A model generated the notes under the pieces. It ran no database searches. It was not told where the DNA came from and saw only the letters and a program-made list of their open reading frames with translations. A DNA stretch of 64,000 bases, taken from positions 167,879-231,878 of the forward strand of contig NZ_JNWK01000004.1 of assembly GCF_000716445.1 (NCBI RefSeq), in the 5' to 3' direction. Origin of the DNA: Streptomyces wedmorensis. GTDB lineage: Bacteria > Actinomycetota > Actinomycetes > Streptomycetales > Streptomycetaceae. Of this stretch, positions 35,901 through 42,425 are shown in pieces. Made by a program: the position numbers and the translations under genes. Numbering within the stretch: position 1 is the stretch's first letter; each line of letters opens with the position of its first letter.

Positions 35901-37590
35901 GCTTCAGGTGGTAGCCGCCGTGGTGGACGATCGCCGTCGGGGCGCCCGCCGCGTCGTGCTCGAAGGTGATCCAGCGGCCGTTGCGGTCGTCGATCTGGGC
36001 CAGGAGCGCGAGGTCGTGACTGTGGTCGACGAAGTGCCGGACCGTGCCGCTGTCGGGGTCGGTGATCGTGTAGCCGTCCTCGACCCGGTCCAGGGGCCAC
36101 TGACGGCCGTGGGTCGGCATGACCGGGACACCGGGGGCCGGGTGCGGATAGGCCAGGAGACTGCCCTCGTCGCAGCTGAAGACCACGCCCTCGGAGTCGA
36201 TCTCCAGTCGTTGGTCGACCGTCGACGACCACGCCGGACCGAACCAGCGGCCCGAGCGGCGTGAGGAGTCGAAGGTGCGCCGGAAGACGAGGGGCAGCGA
36301 GCCGGGCAGGGTGATGTCGGTCTGGGGCAGCAGCATGCGGCCCGTCGCGATGTCGATCGGGTCGTTCTTGCAGGCCGTCTGGCCGCACGTCTTGCCGTTG
36401 GTGTGCGGGTCCTTCTCCTGGTCACCCCGGCTGCCGCCCGGCTTCTTCGTGTCGGGCAGGTGCTTGGTGACGTCCTTCATCCCGGCGCGCAGCCCGCCCC
36501 GGATCACCCCCGCGCCCTTCGTCCCGAGCAGCTCCGGCACCAGCCTGCCCAGGAACTCCGACGGGTCGCCCTTCGCCGCGTCCCAGGCGTTCTTCAGCGC
36601 CCGGTCCGGGTTGGCCGCCGTGGACACCAGGCCGGCGAGCGTCATGTTGACGCCCTTGTAGTACTCCGCCGGGTGGGTCAGGTTGTACGGGTCCACCGGG
36701 TTGACCGAGCGGACGAAGCTGAGGAGACCTGCCGTGCCCTTGACGACTCCGCCGCCGAAGTGGGCCAGTTCGATGCCCTGGCTCAGGCCGTAGTCCATCA
36801 GCTCCAGCTTGGCCCGCTCGCGGCCCGTCGGCTCCTTCGGCGCGTGTGCGAGGGCGGCGCTGACGGCTGCCTTCGCGGTGTCCCCGGCCTCGTTGCGCGC
36901 CTTCCGCGCGTCGTCGAGGATCTCCTTGGCCCGCTGCCGCTTGGCCTTGCCGGGGTCGGAGAAGGGCTCCGGGACCGGCAGTGGACTGTCACCGGTGCGG
37001 GCCGCGTTGTAGGCGTCGACCTTCTTGTTGTACGTGTCGACCGCCGTCTTGGAGTCCTGGTCGCCCTCCTTGTACAGCGCGATGGCCTCACGCGCCTTGC
37101 CCTGCGCGCTCACGACCGCCTTGGAGTACGTCTCCAGTGCCTTGGCCGCGTTCTCCATCGCGTCCGCCGCGCGCAGCCAGTCGGTCGGCAGGGTCGAGAA
37201 CTTCTCCCGGAACGCGTCGGCCGCCTCGCCCTTCCAGTGAGCGGCGTCGAGCTTCCTCATCCCGCCGCCGACGAGGTCGAACGCCGCCTGGAAGTCCCGG
37301 AGGTTCTTCACCGCCTCGGCGATCTTCTCCGGCTTGCCGTGGATCAGCTCGTTCGCTTCCTCGGTCTGCCCGAGCTGCTGCTCCCCGACCTGCGCGCCGA
37401 GGGAGGACGCGGTCTCGTCGCCCCAGTCCTCGACCGCGTCCGCCCAGTCGCGCGCGCCCAGGCTCTCCAGGCCCTGACCGGTCTTGTCGGTGACGTAGTC
37501 GACGCCCTCGCCGAGGGCCTGCTTGCCCTTGTCGATGCCGTCACCGATCTTGTCGATGCCCTTGTCGAGGAGACCTCCGAAGTCCACCAT
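32950..37590 (-). CDS. RHS-repeat polymorphic toxin with T7SS-like head and barnase-type RNase tip
   Basis: 1546 residues. Head (about 1-200): helical with HWKGEAADAF (Trp119-Lys-Gly), a WXG100/T7SS-signal-like domain. A linker with helical region leads to DUF6531 (about 408-485; NDPIDIATGRMLLPQTDI). YD/RHS repeats fill about 490-1350 and should form the hollow cocoon. The RHS core (about 1358-1416; RFPGQYFDPESGLHYNYFRY) contains DPLG at 1390 and 1412, exactly DPxG-x18-DPxG, the aspartyl-protease self-cleavage motif of RHS effectors. The tip (about 1417-1546) is a barnase/RNase Sa-like ribonuclease: general base Glu1501 (ITYTEYG), Arg1517 (GERWVFGSDG), general acid His1532 (PTHYQTY). ATG 37590 shares a base with the previous stop. 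It presumably kills or inhibits neighbouring bacteria by RNA cleavage; delivery by type VII secretion is inference. Confidence 0.92.
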   Translation of the reverse strand: MVDFGGLLDKGIDKIGDGIDKGKQALGEGVDYVTDKTGQGLESLGARDWADAVEDWGDETASSLGAQVGEQQLGQTEEANELIHGKPEKIAEAVKNLRDFQAAFDLVGGGMRKLDAAHWKGEAADAFREKFSTLPTDWLRAADAMENAAKALETYSKAVVSAQGKAREAIALYKEGDQDSKTAVDTYNKKVDAYNAARTGDSPLPVPEPFSDPGKAKRQRAKEILDDARKARNEAGDTAKAAVSAALAHAPKEPTGRERAKLELMDYGLSQGIELAHFGGGVVKGTAGLLSFVRSVNPVDPYNLTHPAEYYKGVNMTLAGLVSTAANPDRALKNAWDAAKGDPSEFLGRLVPELLGTKGAGVIRGGLRAGMKDVTKHLPDTKKPGGSRGDQEKDPHTNGKTCGQTACKNDPIDIATGRMLLPQTDITLPGSLPLVFRRTFDSSRRSGRWFGPAWSSTVDQRLEIDSEGVVFSCDEGSLLAYPHPAPGVPVMPTHGRQWPLDRVEDGYTITDPDSGTVRHFVDHSHDLALLAQIDDRNGRWITFEHDAAGAPTAIVHHGGYHLKLTTGEGRVTALHLAGAAADGSDQEILRYGYTDGHLTEVTNSSGRPLRFGCDEHGRITSWTDTNGSRYDYVYDDRDRCTYQSGANGHLEATFTWDDIDPATGLRVTTFTDGLGNTERHLINDRAQVVAEIDALGAVTRFEYDSRNRLLSRTDPLGHVSRSAYDEHGRMTVAERPDGRRARAEYDDLGFPIRIVGTDGNVTHQTFDERGNRTSVTDPLGARTEFAYDESGRLTSVTDPLGATTHLVLDSRGLPCEVTDPLGATTRYEHDAFGRTVRVTDPLGAVTQLEWTVEGRPSRRTAPDGTTESWTYDGEGNCLSHTDAMGATTRFTYTDFDLLTSRTGPDSVRYEFSHDTNLRLTRVTNPQGLTWDYAYDPAGRLVTETDFDGRALSYGYDAAGGLSSRANGLGETIRFDRDALGRIVRKNAEGAVSTYEYDVFDQLAAAACPDATLHRLRDRYGRLVSETVNGRTLSFTHDAVGRRTGRTTPGGSTSTWSYDAAGRRTELTSSGRTLTFAHDAVGRETSRRIADFAVLTTSFDPMGRLSSQEVTDGTSRRLQHRAYTYRADGGLVGITDDLSGTRRFDLDGTGRVTAVHADAWTERYAYDEAGNQTEASWPSTHPSHSTTGARTYRGTRITTAGSVRYEHDAQGRTVLRQKTRLSRKPDTWRYEWDTEDRLTSVTTPDGTIWRYSYDPLGRRISKQSGLEAVHFTWDGNTLCEQTTADVTLTWDHAGPRPLSQTERRTGPDSTDERFFAIVTDLIGAPTELVDESGDLAWRTRMSLWGTTTWNRDATAYTPLRFPGQYFDPESGLHYNYFRYYDPESARYLSGDPLGLTPDPNPVSYVHNPHTWGDPLGLAPCEDFAPGKTLGDVTKVKGWVPDSIPAEAMEVLQDVRKYNLGWWGGPGFHGPKWWTEPFGNDGRNNGHKLPTHEPSGKPITYTEYGTYPSPDNPEPGGERWVFGSDGSSYYTPTHYQTYIVGESPRWAE

Positions 37591-38390
37591 CAGCGGTTCT
37601 CCCCCCAACGCGGCTGTTCGGCCTGCTCGATGGTCGCCCGGTCCGGATCGAGCAGGTCCTTGAGTCTCTGGTCCGCTCCGTCCCGCGTCCCCGAGTCGAT
37701 GACACCCGAGCGCTCCAAGCCGTCGAGCATCGAGTCCTCGACGTCGTACGTGGTGTTCTTCCAGGTCTGCTTGACCTCTTGGTGGGCGCCCTCGAACGAC
37801 TCCGGGCTCCAGTCCGCGCCGTCCCACGTGTGCTGGTCACGGATGGTGTCCCAGCGCATCTGCTTGACCTCGTCCGGGACGATCCCCGTCACCGGCGGGA
37901 AGACCATTCCGTCCGTGCTTCCCGCGTCCAGCGCGACCCCGCCCGGGCCCGGCAGCAACGGCACCATCACGTCGAGCAGCCGTGCGCCCAGGATCGTCTG
38001 GTACGTCCACTCCCGCGCCGACTCTCCGCGCGCGTCCGCGAACCGCGCCAGTGCCTCCTCGTGGGAGAACGCGCAGATCCACCGGACCCCGTTGAAGTCC
38101 GCCGTCCACAGACTCCCGTGGTCGTCGTGCGGCACCAGCACGGCGGTACGCCGGAACTCCCCCAGCAAACGCGCAAACTCCCGCCGCGCCACCGCGACCT
38201 CGTCGCCGTCCACAGGTCCGGGTTCAGGCCCGGCCCCTGGCTGCGGCACGGCCCGTGAGGACGGGGCCATGACGATCGCCTCCGGTTCGGGCGCCGCCCC
38301 GGGGACCGATCCGGCCGCCAGATCCGCAAGCCTCGACATCCGTTGAGGCTCCGATATGCGGTCCCCGTCCCCGTCCCTGTTCTCCGTCAC
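37590..38390 (-). CDS. SseB-domain protein, first gene of the RHS toxin operon
   Basis: 266 residues. A disordered head (about 1-70) is followed by an SseB-like domain (about 70-165): FARLLGEFRRTAVLVPHDDHGSLW, GVRWICAFSHEEALARFAD, then a helical, acidic C-terminus with EVKQTWKNTTYDVEDSML. No enzyme motif. GTG at 38390 is given, but ATG at 38339 (MSRLADLAAG) has a GGAG and may be the true start. The stop shares one base with the RHS start, so it is coupled to the toxin; a role as chaperone, adaptor or secretion partner of the RHS protein is inferred from position only. Confidence 0.8.
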   Translation of the reverse strand: MTENRDGDGDRISEPQRMSRLADLAAGSVPGAAPEPEAIVMAPSSRAVPQPGAGPEPGPVDGDEVAVARREFARLLGEFRRTAVLVPHDDHGSLWTADFNGVRWICAFSHEEALARFADARGESAREWTYQTILGARLLDVMVPLLPGPGGVALDAGSTDGMVFPPVTGIVPDEVKQMRWDTIRDQHTWDGADWSPESFEGAHQEVKQTWKNTTYDVEDSMLDGLERSGVIDSGTRDGADQRLKDLLDPDRATIEQAEQPRWGENR

Positions 38391-38505
38391 TCACGCATGT
38401 TTCCACGCACCCATTCACACGAGCAGCGAACAAAGGTCCGATCTCGTCATGTTGGCTTGGATGGTGGACTTTCCCCTGTACGAAAGGGGTACCCCTGTCG
38501 AGGGC

Positions 38506-39381
38506 CTACTGGATCAGGTCGGTGTGTGTGGAACACGTCCGGCAGATGTAGAGCTGCAGATGATTCGCGTCGGAGACCTGGATACCGGGAGGGTTCGACA
38601 CGGGGTCGTCGTCGAGCACGGCGATGCCTTGGTCCTCGTACGGGACCCAACTCCTTCTGTAGTCACGGCATTCGGACGAGGCGATGGTCAGCAGCGGGTT
38701 CATCGCGGTGCCGCAGTTGATGCAGAACCGGGCGGCGGGATCGGTGAGGCCCCACGGGGGCCAGCCGCCGACCTTCCATCCGGGGGCGACGGACAGCTCG
38801 TTGGAGTAGAACTCCTCCGGAGCCTCCTCATAGGAATCATCCATCTCGACGCCGGCCGCCTGCCATGCGCTCCAGTCGCTGAGCTGCTCCTGCAACTCCT
38901 TGCTCAACTCAAGAAAGTTGGGGTACTCGGTGACTTGCTCCGGTGCGAGCACACACGGCTCCGGCGTGTAGCCGTACTGCACGTCGGACGGCTTGGGCGG
39001 CGAGGCGAGGACCTGGGTGACGTCGGCGGCGGTCCGCCAGAACAGTTTCGTCGGAGGTTTGTACTCCGGTGGGTGCTCCGAGGGACACCACAGCACCTGG
39101 AGCAGGTCTGTCCGTCCGGGCGGCCGTAGCTGGGGCACGTCGCGCGCGTACAGCTGGGCCACGGGCAGGAGAGGGGAGACCGGACCCTCGTGCCACTTGT
39201 CGCAGTACAGCCATGGTTGCCCGGAAGGCCACAGCAGCGGTCCACCGATCGAGCTCTCGTACGGTGACGGAGAGCCGGGGCGGGGATGCAGCCGGGTCGT
39301 CGTGCGTGCCAGCGGGGCCAGTTCGGGGAAGACCGCCGCCACGTCGAACGGCCGTGGCGGGGTGGTGCGGATGACGTTCAC
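38506..39381 (-). CDS. DUF1963 (YwqG-like) family protein
   Basis: 291 residues starting at GTG 39381 (VNVIRTTPPRPFDVAAVFPE) with AGGA upstream; the longer frame to 39486 overlaps the winged-helix gene end and is rejected. Conserved YwqG-type elements: RLHPRPGSPSPYESSIGGPLLWPSGQPW, PLLPVAQLYARDVP, LQVLWCPSEH. It also has two CxxC pairs (FCINCGT, ICRTCSTH) that may bind zinc. Function of the family is unknown. The gene is somewhat poorer in G+C than the core genes and lies upstream of the toxin operon on the same strand. Confidence 0.82.
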   Translation of the reverse strand: MNVIRTTPPRPFDVAAVFPELAPLARTTTRLHPRPGSPSPYESSIGGPLLWPSGQPWLYCDKWHEGPVSPLLPVAQLYARDVPQLRPPGRTDLLQVLWCPSEHPPEYKPPTKLFWRTAADVTQVLASPPKPSDVQYGYTPEPCVLAPEQVTEYPNFLELSKELQEQLSDWSAWQAAGVEMDDSYEEAPEEFYSNELSVAPGWKVGGWPPWGLTDPAARFCINCGTAMNPLLTIASSECRDYRRSWVPYEDQGIAVLDDDPVSNPPGIQVSDANHLQLYICRTCSTHTDLIQ

Positions 39382-39449
39382 AGAGGTGATCCTGCCAGCG
39401 TCCTCTGACACAGTCGGCGTTCGATGAGGTCGGCCGCTCCTCCGCCCAT

Positions 39450-40370
39450 CTACCAGGCGCTCGCGCTCCCCTGCGCGCCCGACCATGGCGGTTCCTCGGG
39501 GTGTGACGGGCTGCGCGTGCAGCCGGCGCAGCTTCCCGGTTCGGGGGCGCGGTAGGCGCGGTCGCAGGTGTCGCAGTTCTGGAGGGGGTGCCGGACGGCC
39601 GGGTCCTCGTGCGGGGTGCGGAACGGTGGCAGGGGTGGGAGCTGGGCCGTGAGGCGGTGGGCCAGGAAGGCGGCCGGGCGGTGGAGGGGGTCCGGCGGCA
39701 GGTCGTGGGTCAGGGCGCGGTGAACGGCCTCGGGCGTGAGGTCGCGCTCCAGCCAGGCGGCGACGCCGGGGACGAGGTGTTCCGCGTCCGTGGCGGAGAC
39801 CAGGAGTCGGGGGTCTGTGCGGCGGAGGCCGGAGAGGACACCGAGGGCCGTTCGCAGGAGATCCGGGGTCGGGTACACCGGCTCCGGGACCGTCGGCAGG
39901 GCGCGGCGGCGTGGTGGGTTCTCCCCGGTACGCCTGGGCCGGGACGGGGGCTGCGGAGTCGGCTCGTTTCCGCCGGCCGTCCGGCCCGGCCGGTTGCAGG
40001 AGACCGTACGGGTGACCATGCGGCCCCCGTCCGTGCGGACGCGCGTGCGCCGCAGATAGCCGTGGGCCTCCAGCTCGCGCAGGGCGTTGGCGATCCGGGT
40101 CTTCCCCTCGGGGAAGCGGGCGGCGAGGCTGTCGATGTCCACCCGTGCGCCGCTCGGCAGGGACTGGATGTGGACGCCGAGTCCGATGGCCGTCAGCGAC
40201 AGCTCGCCGTGCTGGGCCAGGTGGTTGCCGACCACCGTGAAGCGGGTGGTGTGGCGGGCGTTGTCGTGGACGACGCCGCCAGGGCGTCCGTCCGTACCCC
40301 GGGAGGAGCGGTTTTTCCCGTCGTTACGGGACTGGGGGCGCGGGCGCGCGCTAGTGTTTTGGGTATCCAT
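39450..40370 (-). CDS. Winged-helix/helix-turn-helix DNA-binding protein
   Basis: 306 residues. A basic head precedes a winged-helix domain (about 40-110): FTVVGNHLAQHGELSLTAIGLGVHIQSLPSGARVDIDSLAARFPEGKTRIANALRELEAHGYLRRTRV, of the type seen in replication initiators and in a large Streptomyces paralogue family. The rest is Pro/Arg-rich with a helical middle (ATDAEHLVPGVAAWLERDL) and a C-terminal CxxC pair (NCDTCDRAY, SCAGCTRS) that could bind zinc. Targets unknown. Its start faces no neighbour; 304 bp separate it from the ATPase gene upstream. Confidence 0.8.
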   Translation of the reverse strand: MDTQNTSARPRPQSRNDGKNRSSRGTDGRPGGVVHDNARHTTRFTVVGNHLAQHGELSLTAIGLGVHIQSLPSGARVDIDSLAARFPEGKTRIANALRELEAHGYLRRTRVRTDGGRMVTRTVSCNRPGRTAGGNEPTPQPPSRPRRTGENPPRRRALPTVPEPVYPTPDLLRTALGVLSGLRRTDPRLLVSATDAEHLVPGVAAWLERDLTPEAVHRALTHDLPPDPLHRPAAFLAHRLTAQLPPLPPFRTPHEDPAVRHPLQNCDTCDRAYRAPEPGSCAGCTRSPSHPEEPPWSGAQGSASAW

Positions 40371-40674
40371 CGGGAAGGGGCTTTTCTTCCTTGGTGGTCA
40401 GGCCCTCGCATTGGGATTGCCGTCCCGGCGGGGGCCGACGTATGTCAGCGGTCATGTGGTGATGCGGTGTGTGTCGCGCTGAGCGTAGATCAAGCAACCT
40501 GCCCTGTAGCCAGCCGATTTGGGGTTTTTCACTCCAGCGAGTGAGTCCGCCCCAGCGGGGCGGAGGGGTGGGGTTTGGTCCGGGTTCTTTCTCTCTGTGG
40601 TCGTCCTTGAGGAGACCGTCCGCCCCACCGGACTCCACCTTCCAGGGGTTCGGTGACCGCTCCTTCTTCGCAGG
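40371..40674. other. Intergenic region with two adjacent hairpins
   Basis: 304 bases without a convincing gene; short frames on both strands lack family features. Two adjacent hairpins, TCACTC-CAGC-GAGTGA-like (40529-40544) and TCCGCCCC-AGC-GGGGCGGA (40546-40564), could terminate the ATPase gene; the promoter of the winged-helix gene should lie about 40371-40500. Confidence 0.5.
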
Positions 40675-41109
40675 TCAGAGGCGTGGCGGGTTGAGTTCCG
40701 CCCATACCGTCTTCCTGGGTACGGGACCGAGCTCGGTGCCCCATCGGTCGGCCAGCGCCTCGACGAGGAGCAGTCCGCGTCCGGAGTCGCCGTCGGGGCA
40801 GGTCTGTTGGATGCGGGGAATGCTCTCCCTCCGGGTGTCCGTGACCTCGATCCGCAGGACTTCCTCGCTGCCGATGAGCGCCAGCCGGAAGCTCCGGCCG
40901 GCGACCCGGCCGTGCGTCGCGGCGTTCGTGGCCAGCTCCGCGACGATCTGGGCTGCCACCTCCACCACGCCGTACGGCACCACCTCGTGATCCCGCATCC
41001 ACTCCACGGCAAGCAGCCGCGCGAGCCGTGCCCCGCGTGGCGTGGGGGACAGGAGGACGCTGAAGTGGTGGGTGGGGGAAGGGATTTGGATGGTGCTCTG
41101 CTGGCTCAT
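40675..41109 (-). CDS. RsbW-like ATP-binding protein (HATPase_c_2)
   Basis: 144 residues, single GHKL ATPase domain of the anti-sigma/serine-kinase type: ARLLAVEWMRDHEV, N box QIVAELATNAATHG, G1 box LRIEVTDTRRESIP, G2 GDSGRGLLLVEALADRWG. Small stand-alone ATPases like this are abundant in Streptomyces beside XRE and DUF397 genes (the abaA/whiJ-type arrangement) and are thought to work with them in development and antibiotic control. Divergent from the XRE gene with 154 bp between, fitting that arrangement. ATG 41109. Confidence 0.92.
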   Translation of the reverse strand: MSQQSTIQIPSPTHHFSVLLSPTPRGARLARLLAVEWMRDHEVVPYGVVEVAAQIVAELATNAATHGRVAGRSFRLALIGSEEVLRIEVTDTRRESIPRIQQTCPDGDSGRGLLLVEALADRWGTELGPVPRKTVWAELNPPRL

Positions 41110-41263
41110 GCCTCCGAGCGTGGCCGCCCCCGGCTACCGTGAACAGTGACGGCGCCGATGCGTAGAGTCACTGTCCGGAGCTTGTCCACTGCTGTCCGGG
41201 CTGTCCGGACCCGCCGGAGGGGTAGGGGCATCGCGCCACGAAGGGGCCAGGGAAGGGTGCGGT

Positions 41264-42139
41264 ATGTCGGTGGACGGTGGGGCGCAGCGACTCAAGACCG
41301 AGGCGGACGAGCCGGGGTGGGAGGTCGACCCGGACGACGACTGGGGTGTGGCCGTCGTCGCCACCGTGGGACGGCAGTTGAGGCTGCGGAGGGAAGCGGT
41401 GGGGATGCGGGCCGGCGAGCTCGGGGCGGCCACCGGTTACGGCGAGGACCTCATCTACAAGATCGAGAGCGGGAAGCGGATCCCGCGCCCCGAGTTCCTG
41501 GACAAGGCGGACGAGGTGCTGGGGGCTGGGGGGCTGCTCTCCGCCATGAAGGAGGACGTGGGGAAGGTCCGGTACCCGAAGAAGGTGCGCGATCTGGCGG
41601 ACGCCGAGGCGCGGGCTGTGGAGATCGGTGTGTACGTCTGCAACAGCATCAGCGGGCTGTTGCAGACACCGGAACACGCTCGGGCCGCATTCGAGTCGCG
41701 GCAACCTCCTTATTCACAGGCTGAGGTGGAGCGGTTGGTGACTGCTCGGATTGCGCGGCAGTCCGTCTTCGAGCGCGACCCGGCGCCCTCGCTCGGCTTC
41801 GTGCTGGAAGAGGCGCTTCTGCGGCGGCCGTTGGGAGGCACAATGGTGTGGCGAGGGCAGCTCGAACGTCTTCTGGAGGTGGGCCGGTTGCGTAACGTCA
41901 CCCTTCAGGTGATGCCGACGTGCGTAGAGGTTCATCCCGGTTTGGACGGCAGGATCGAGCTGTTGAAGTTCGTGGACGGTACGGCGACGGGACGCTCCGA
42001 CGGCGCGTTCAATGGGCGTCCCGTCACGGACCCGAGGCGCGTACACATCCTTGAGCTGCGGTATGGCACGATCCGGGCTCAGGCTCTCCCGCCCCGGGAG
42101 TCGCTGGCCTTCATTGAGCAATTACTGGGAGAGACATGA
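41264..42139 (+). CDS. XRE family regulator with DUF5753 domain (TTA codon)
   Basis: 291 residues. N-terminal lambda-repressor-type HTH (about 30-90): VGRQLRLRREAVGMRAGELGAATGY then GEDLIYKIESGKRIPRP. C-terminal DUF5753 (about 115-285): SISGLLQTPEHARA, RQSVFERDPAPSLGFVLEEALLRRP, LQVMPTCVEVHPGLDG. This is the WhiJ-like family, working with a DUF397 partner. ATG 41264 follows GAAGGG. The stop overlaps the DUF397 start (ATGA). A TTA leucine codon at 42122-42124 (Leu287) makes its translation likely to depend on the bldA tRNA, so the protein should appear late, in differentiating cells. Confidence 0.93.
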   Translation: MSVDGGAQRLKTEADEPGWEVDPDDDWGVAVVATVGRQLRLRREAVGMRAGELGAATGYGEDLIYKIESGKRIPRPEFLDKADEVLGAGGLLSAMKEDVGKVRYPKKVRDLADAEARAVEIGVYVCNSISGLLQTPEHARAAFESRQPPYSQAEVERLVTARIARQSVFERDPAPSLGFVLEEALLRRPLGGTMVWRGQLERLLEVGRLRNVTLQVMPTCVEVHPGLDGRIELLKFVDGTATGRSDGAFNGRPVTDPRRVHILELRYGTIRAQALPPRESLAFIEQLLGET

Positions 42140-42345
42140 TCCGCAAGTTCTCTACCGGGGACGCCACCGAACTGGCGTGGTTCAAAAGCAGCTATAGCGA
42201 CGGCAACGAGGGCGACTCCTGCATCGAGATCGCCACCACCCCCGCCACCGTCCACGTCCGCGACTCCAAGAACCTCTCCGGTCCCCAGCTCGCGCTGTCG
42301 CCGGCCGCCTGGGCGGGTTTCGTGTCGTACGCGTCGGGCCACTGA
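42136..42345 (+). CDS. DUF397 small protein
   Basis: 69 residues, complete DUF397: FSTGDATELAWFKSSYSDG, CIEIATTPATVHVRDSKN, LALSPAAWAGFVSYA. ATG overlaps the XRE stop by four bases, so the two are translated together. In the WhiJ/BldB-type modules the DUF397 protein binds the XRE partner and lifts or modifies its DNA binding, acting like the antidote of a regulatory pair. The tetranucleotide run after its stop is noted separately. Confidence 0.93.
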   Translation: MIRKFSTGDATELAWFKSSYSDGNEGDSCIEIATTPATVHVRDSKNLSGPQLALSPAAWAGFVSYASGH

Positions 42346-42350
42346 CCGCA

Positions 42351-42373
42351 CCGACCGACCGACCGACCGACCG
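42351..42373. repeat. CCGA tetranucleotide repeat
   Basis: Nearly six head-to-tail copies of CCGA follow the DUF397 stop. It is a simple repeat prone to length change, outside coding sequence. Confidence 0.85.
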
Positions 42374-42425
42374 CCCGCGCCCCGCGCCCCGGTCCTCACC
42401 GGACACGGGGCGCGGGCGGCCCGGC

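Noticed and set aside
37591..37827. 79-residue N-terminal extension of the RHS protein
   Set aside because: It is the SseB gene read in another frame; the start that overlaps the SseB stop is preferred.
38485..38496. AGGGGTACCCCT palindrome as a terminator
   Set aside because: It has no loop and a short stem; position after the DUF1963 gene fits, but support is weak.
40351..40638. 95-codon minus-strand frame between the winged-helix and ATPase genes
   Set aside because: No ribosome site, no domain, Pro/Arg-rich composition, and it overlaps the winged-helix gene start and the hairpins.
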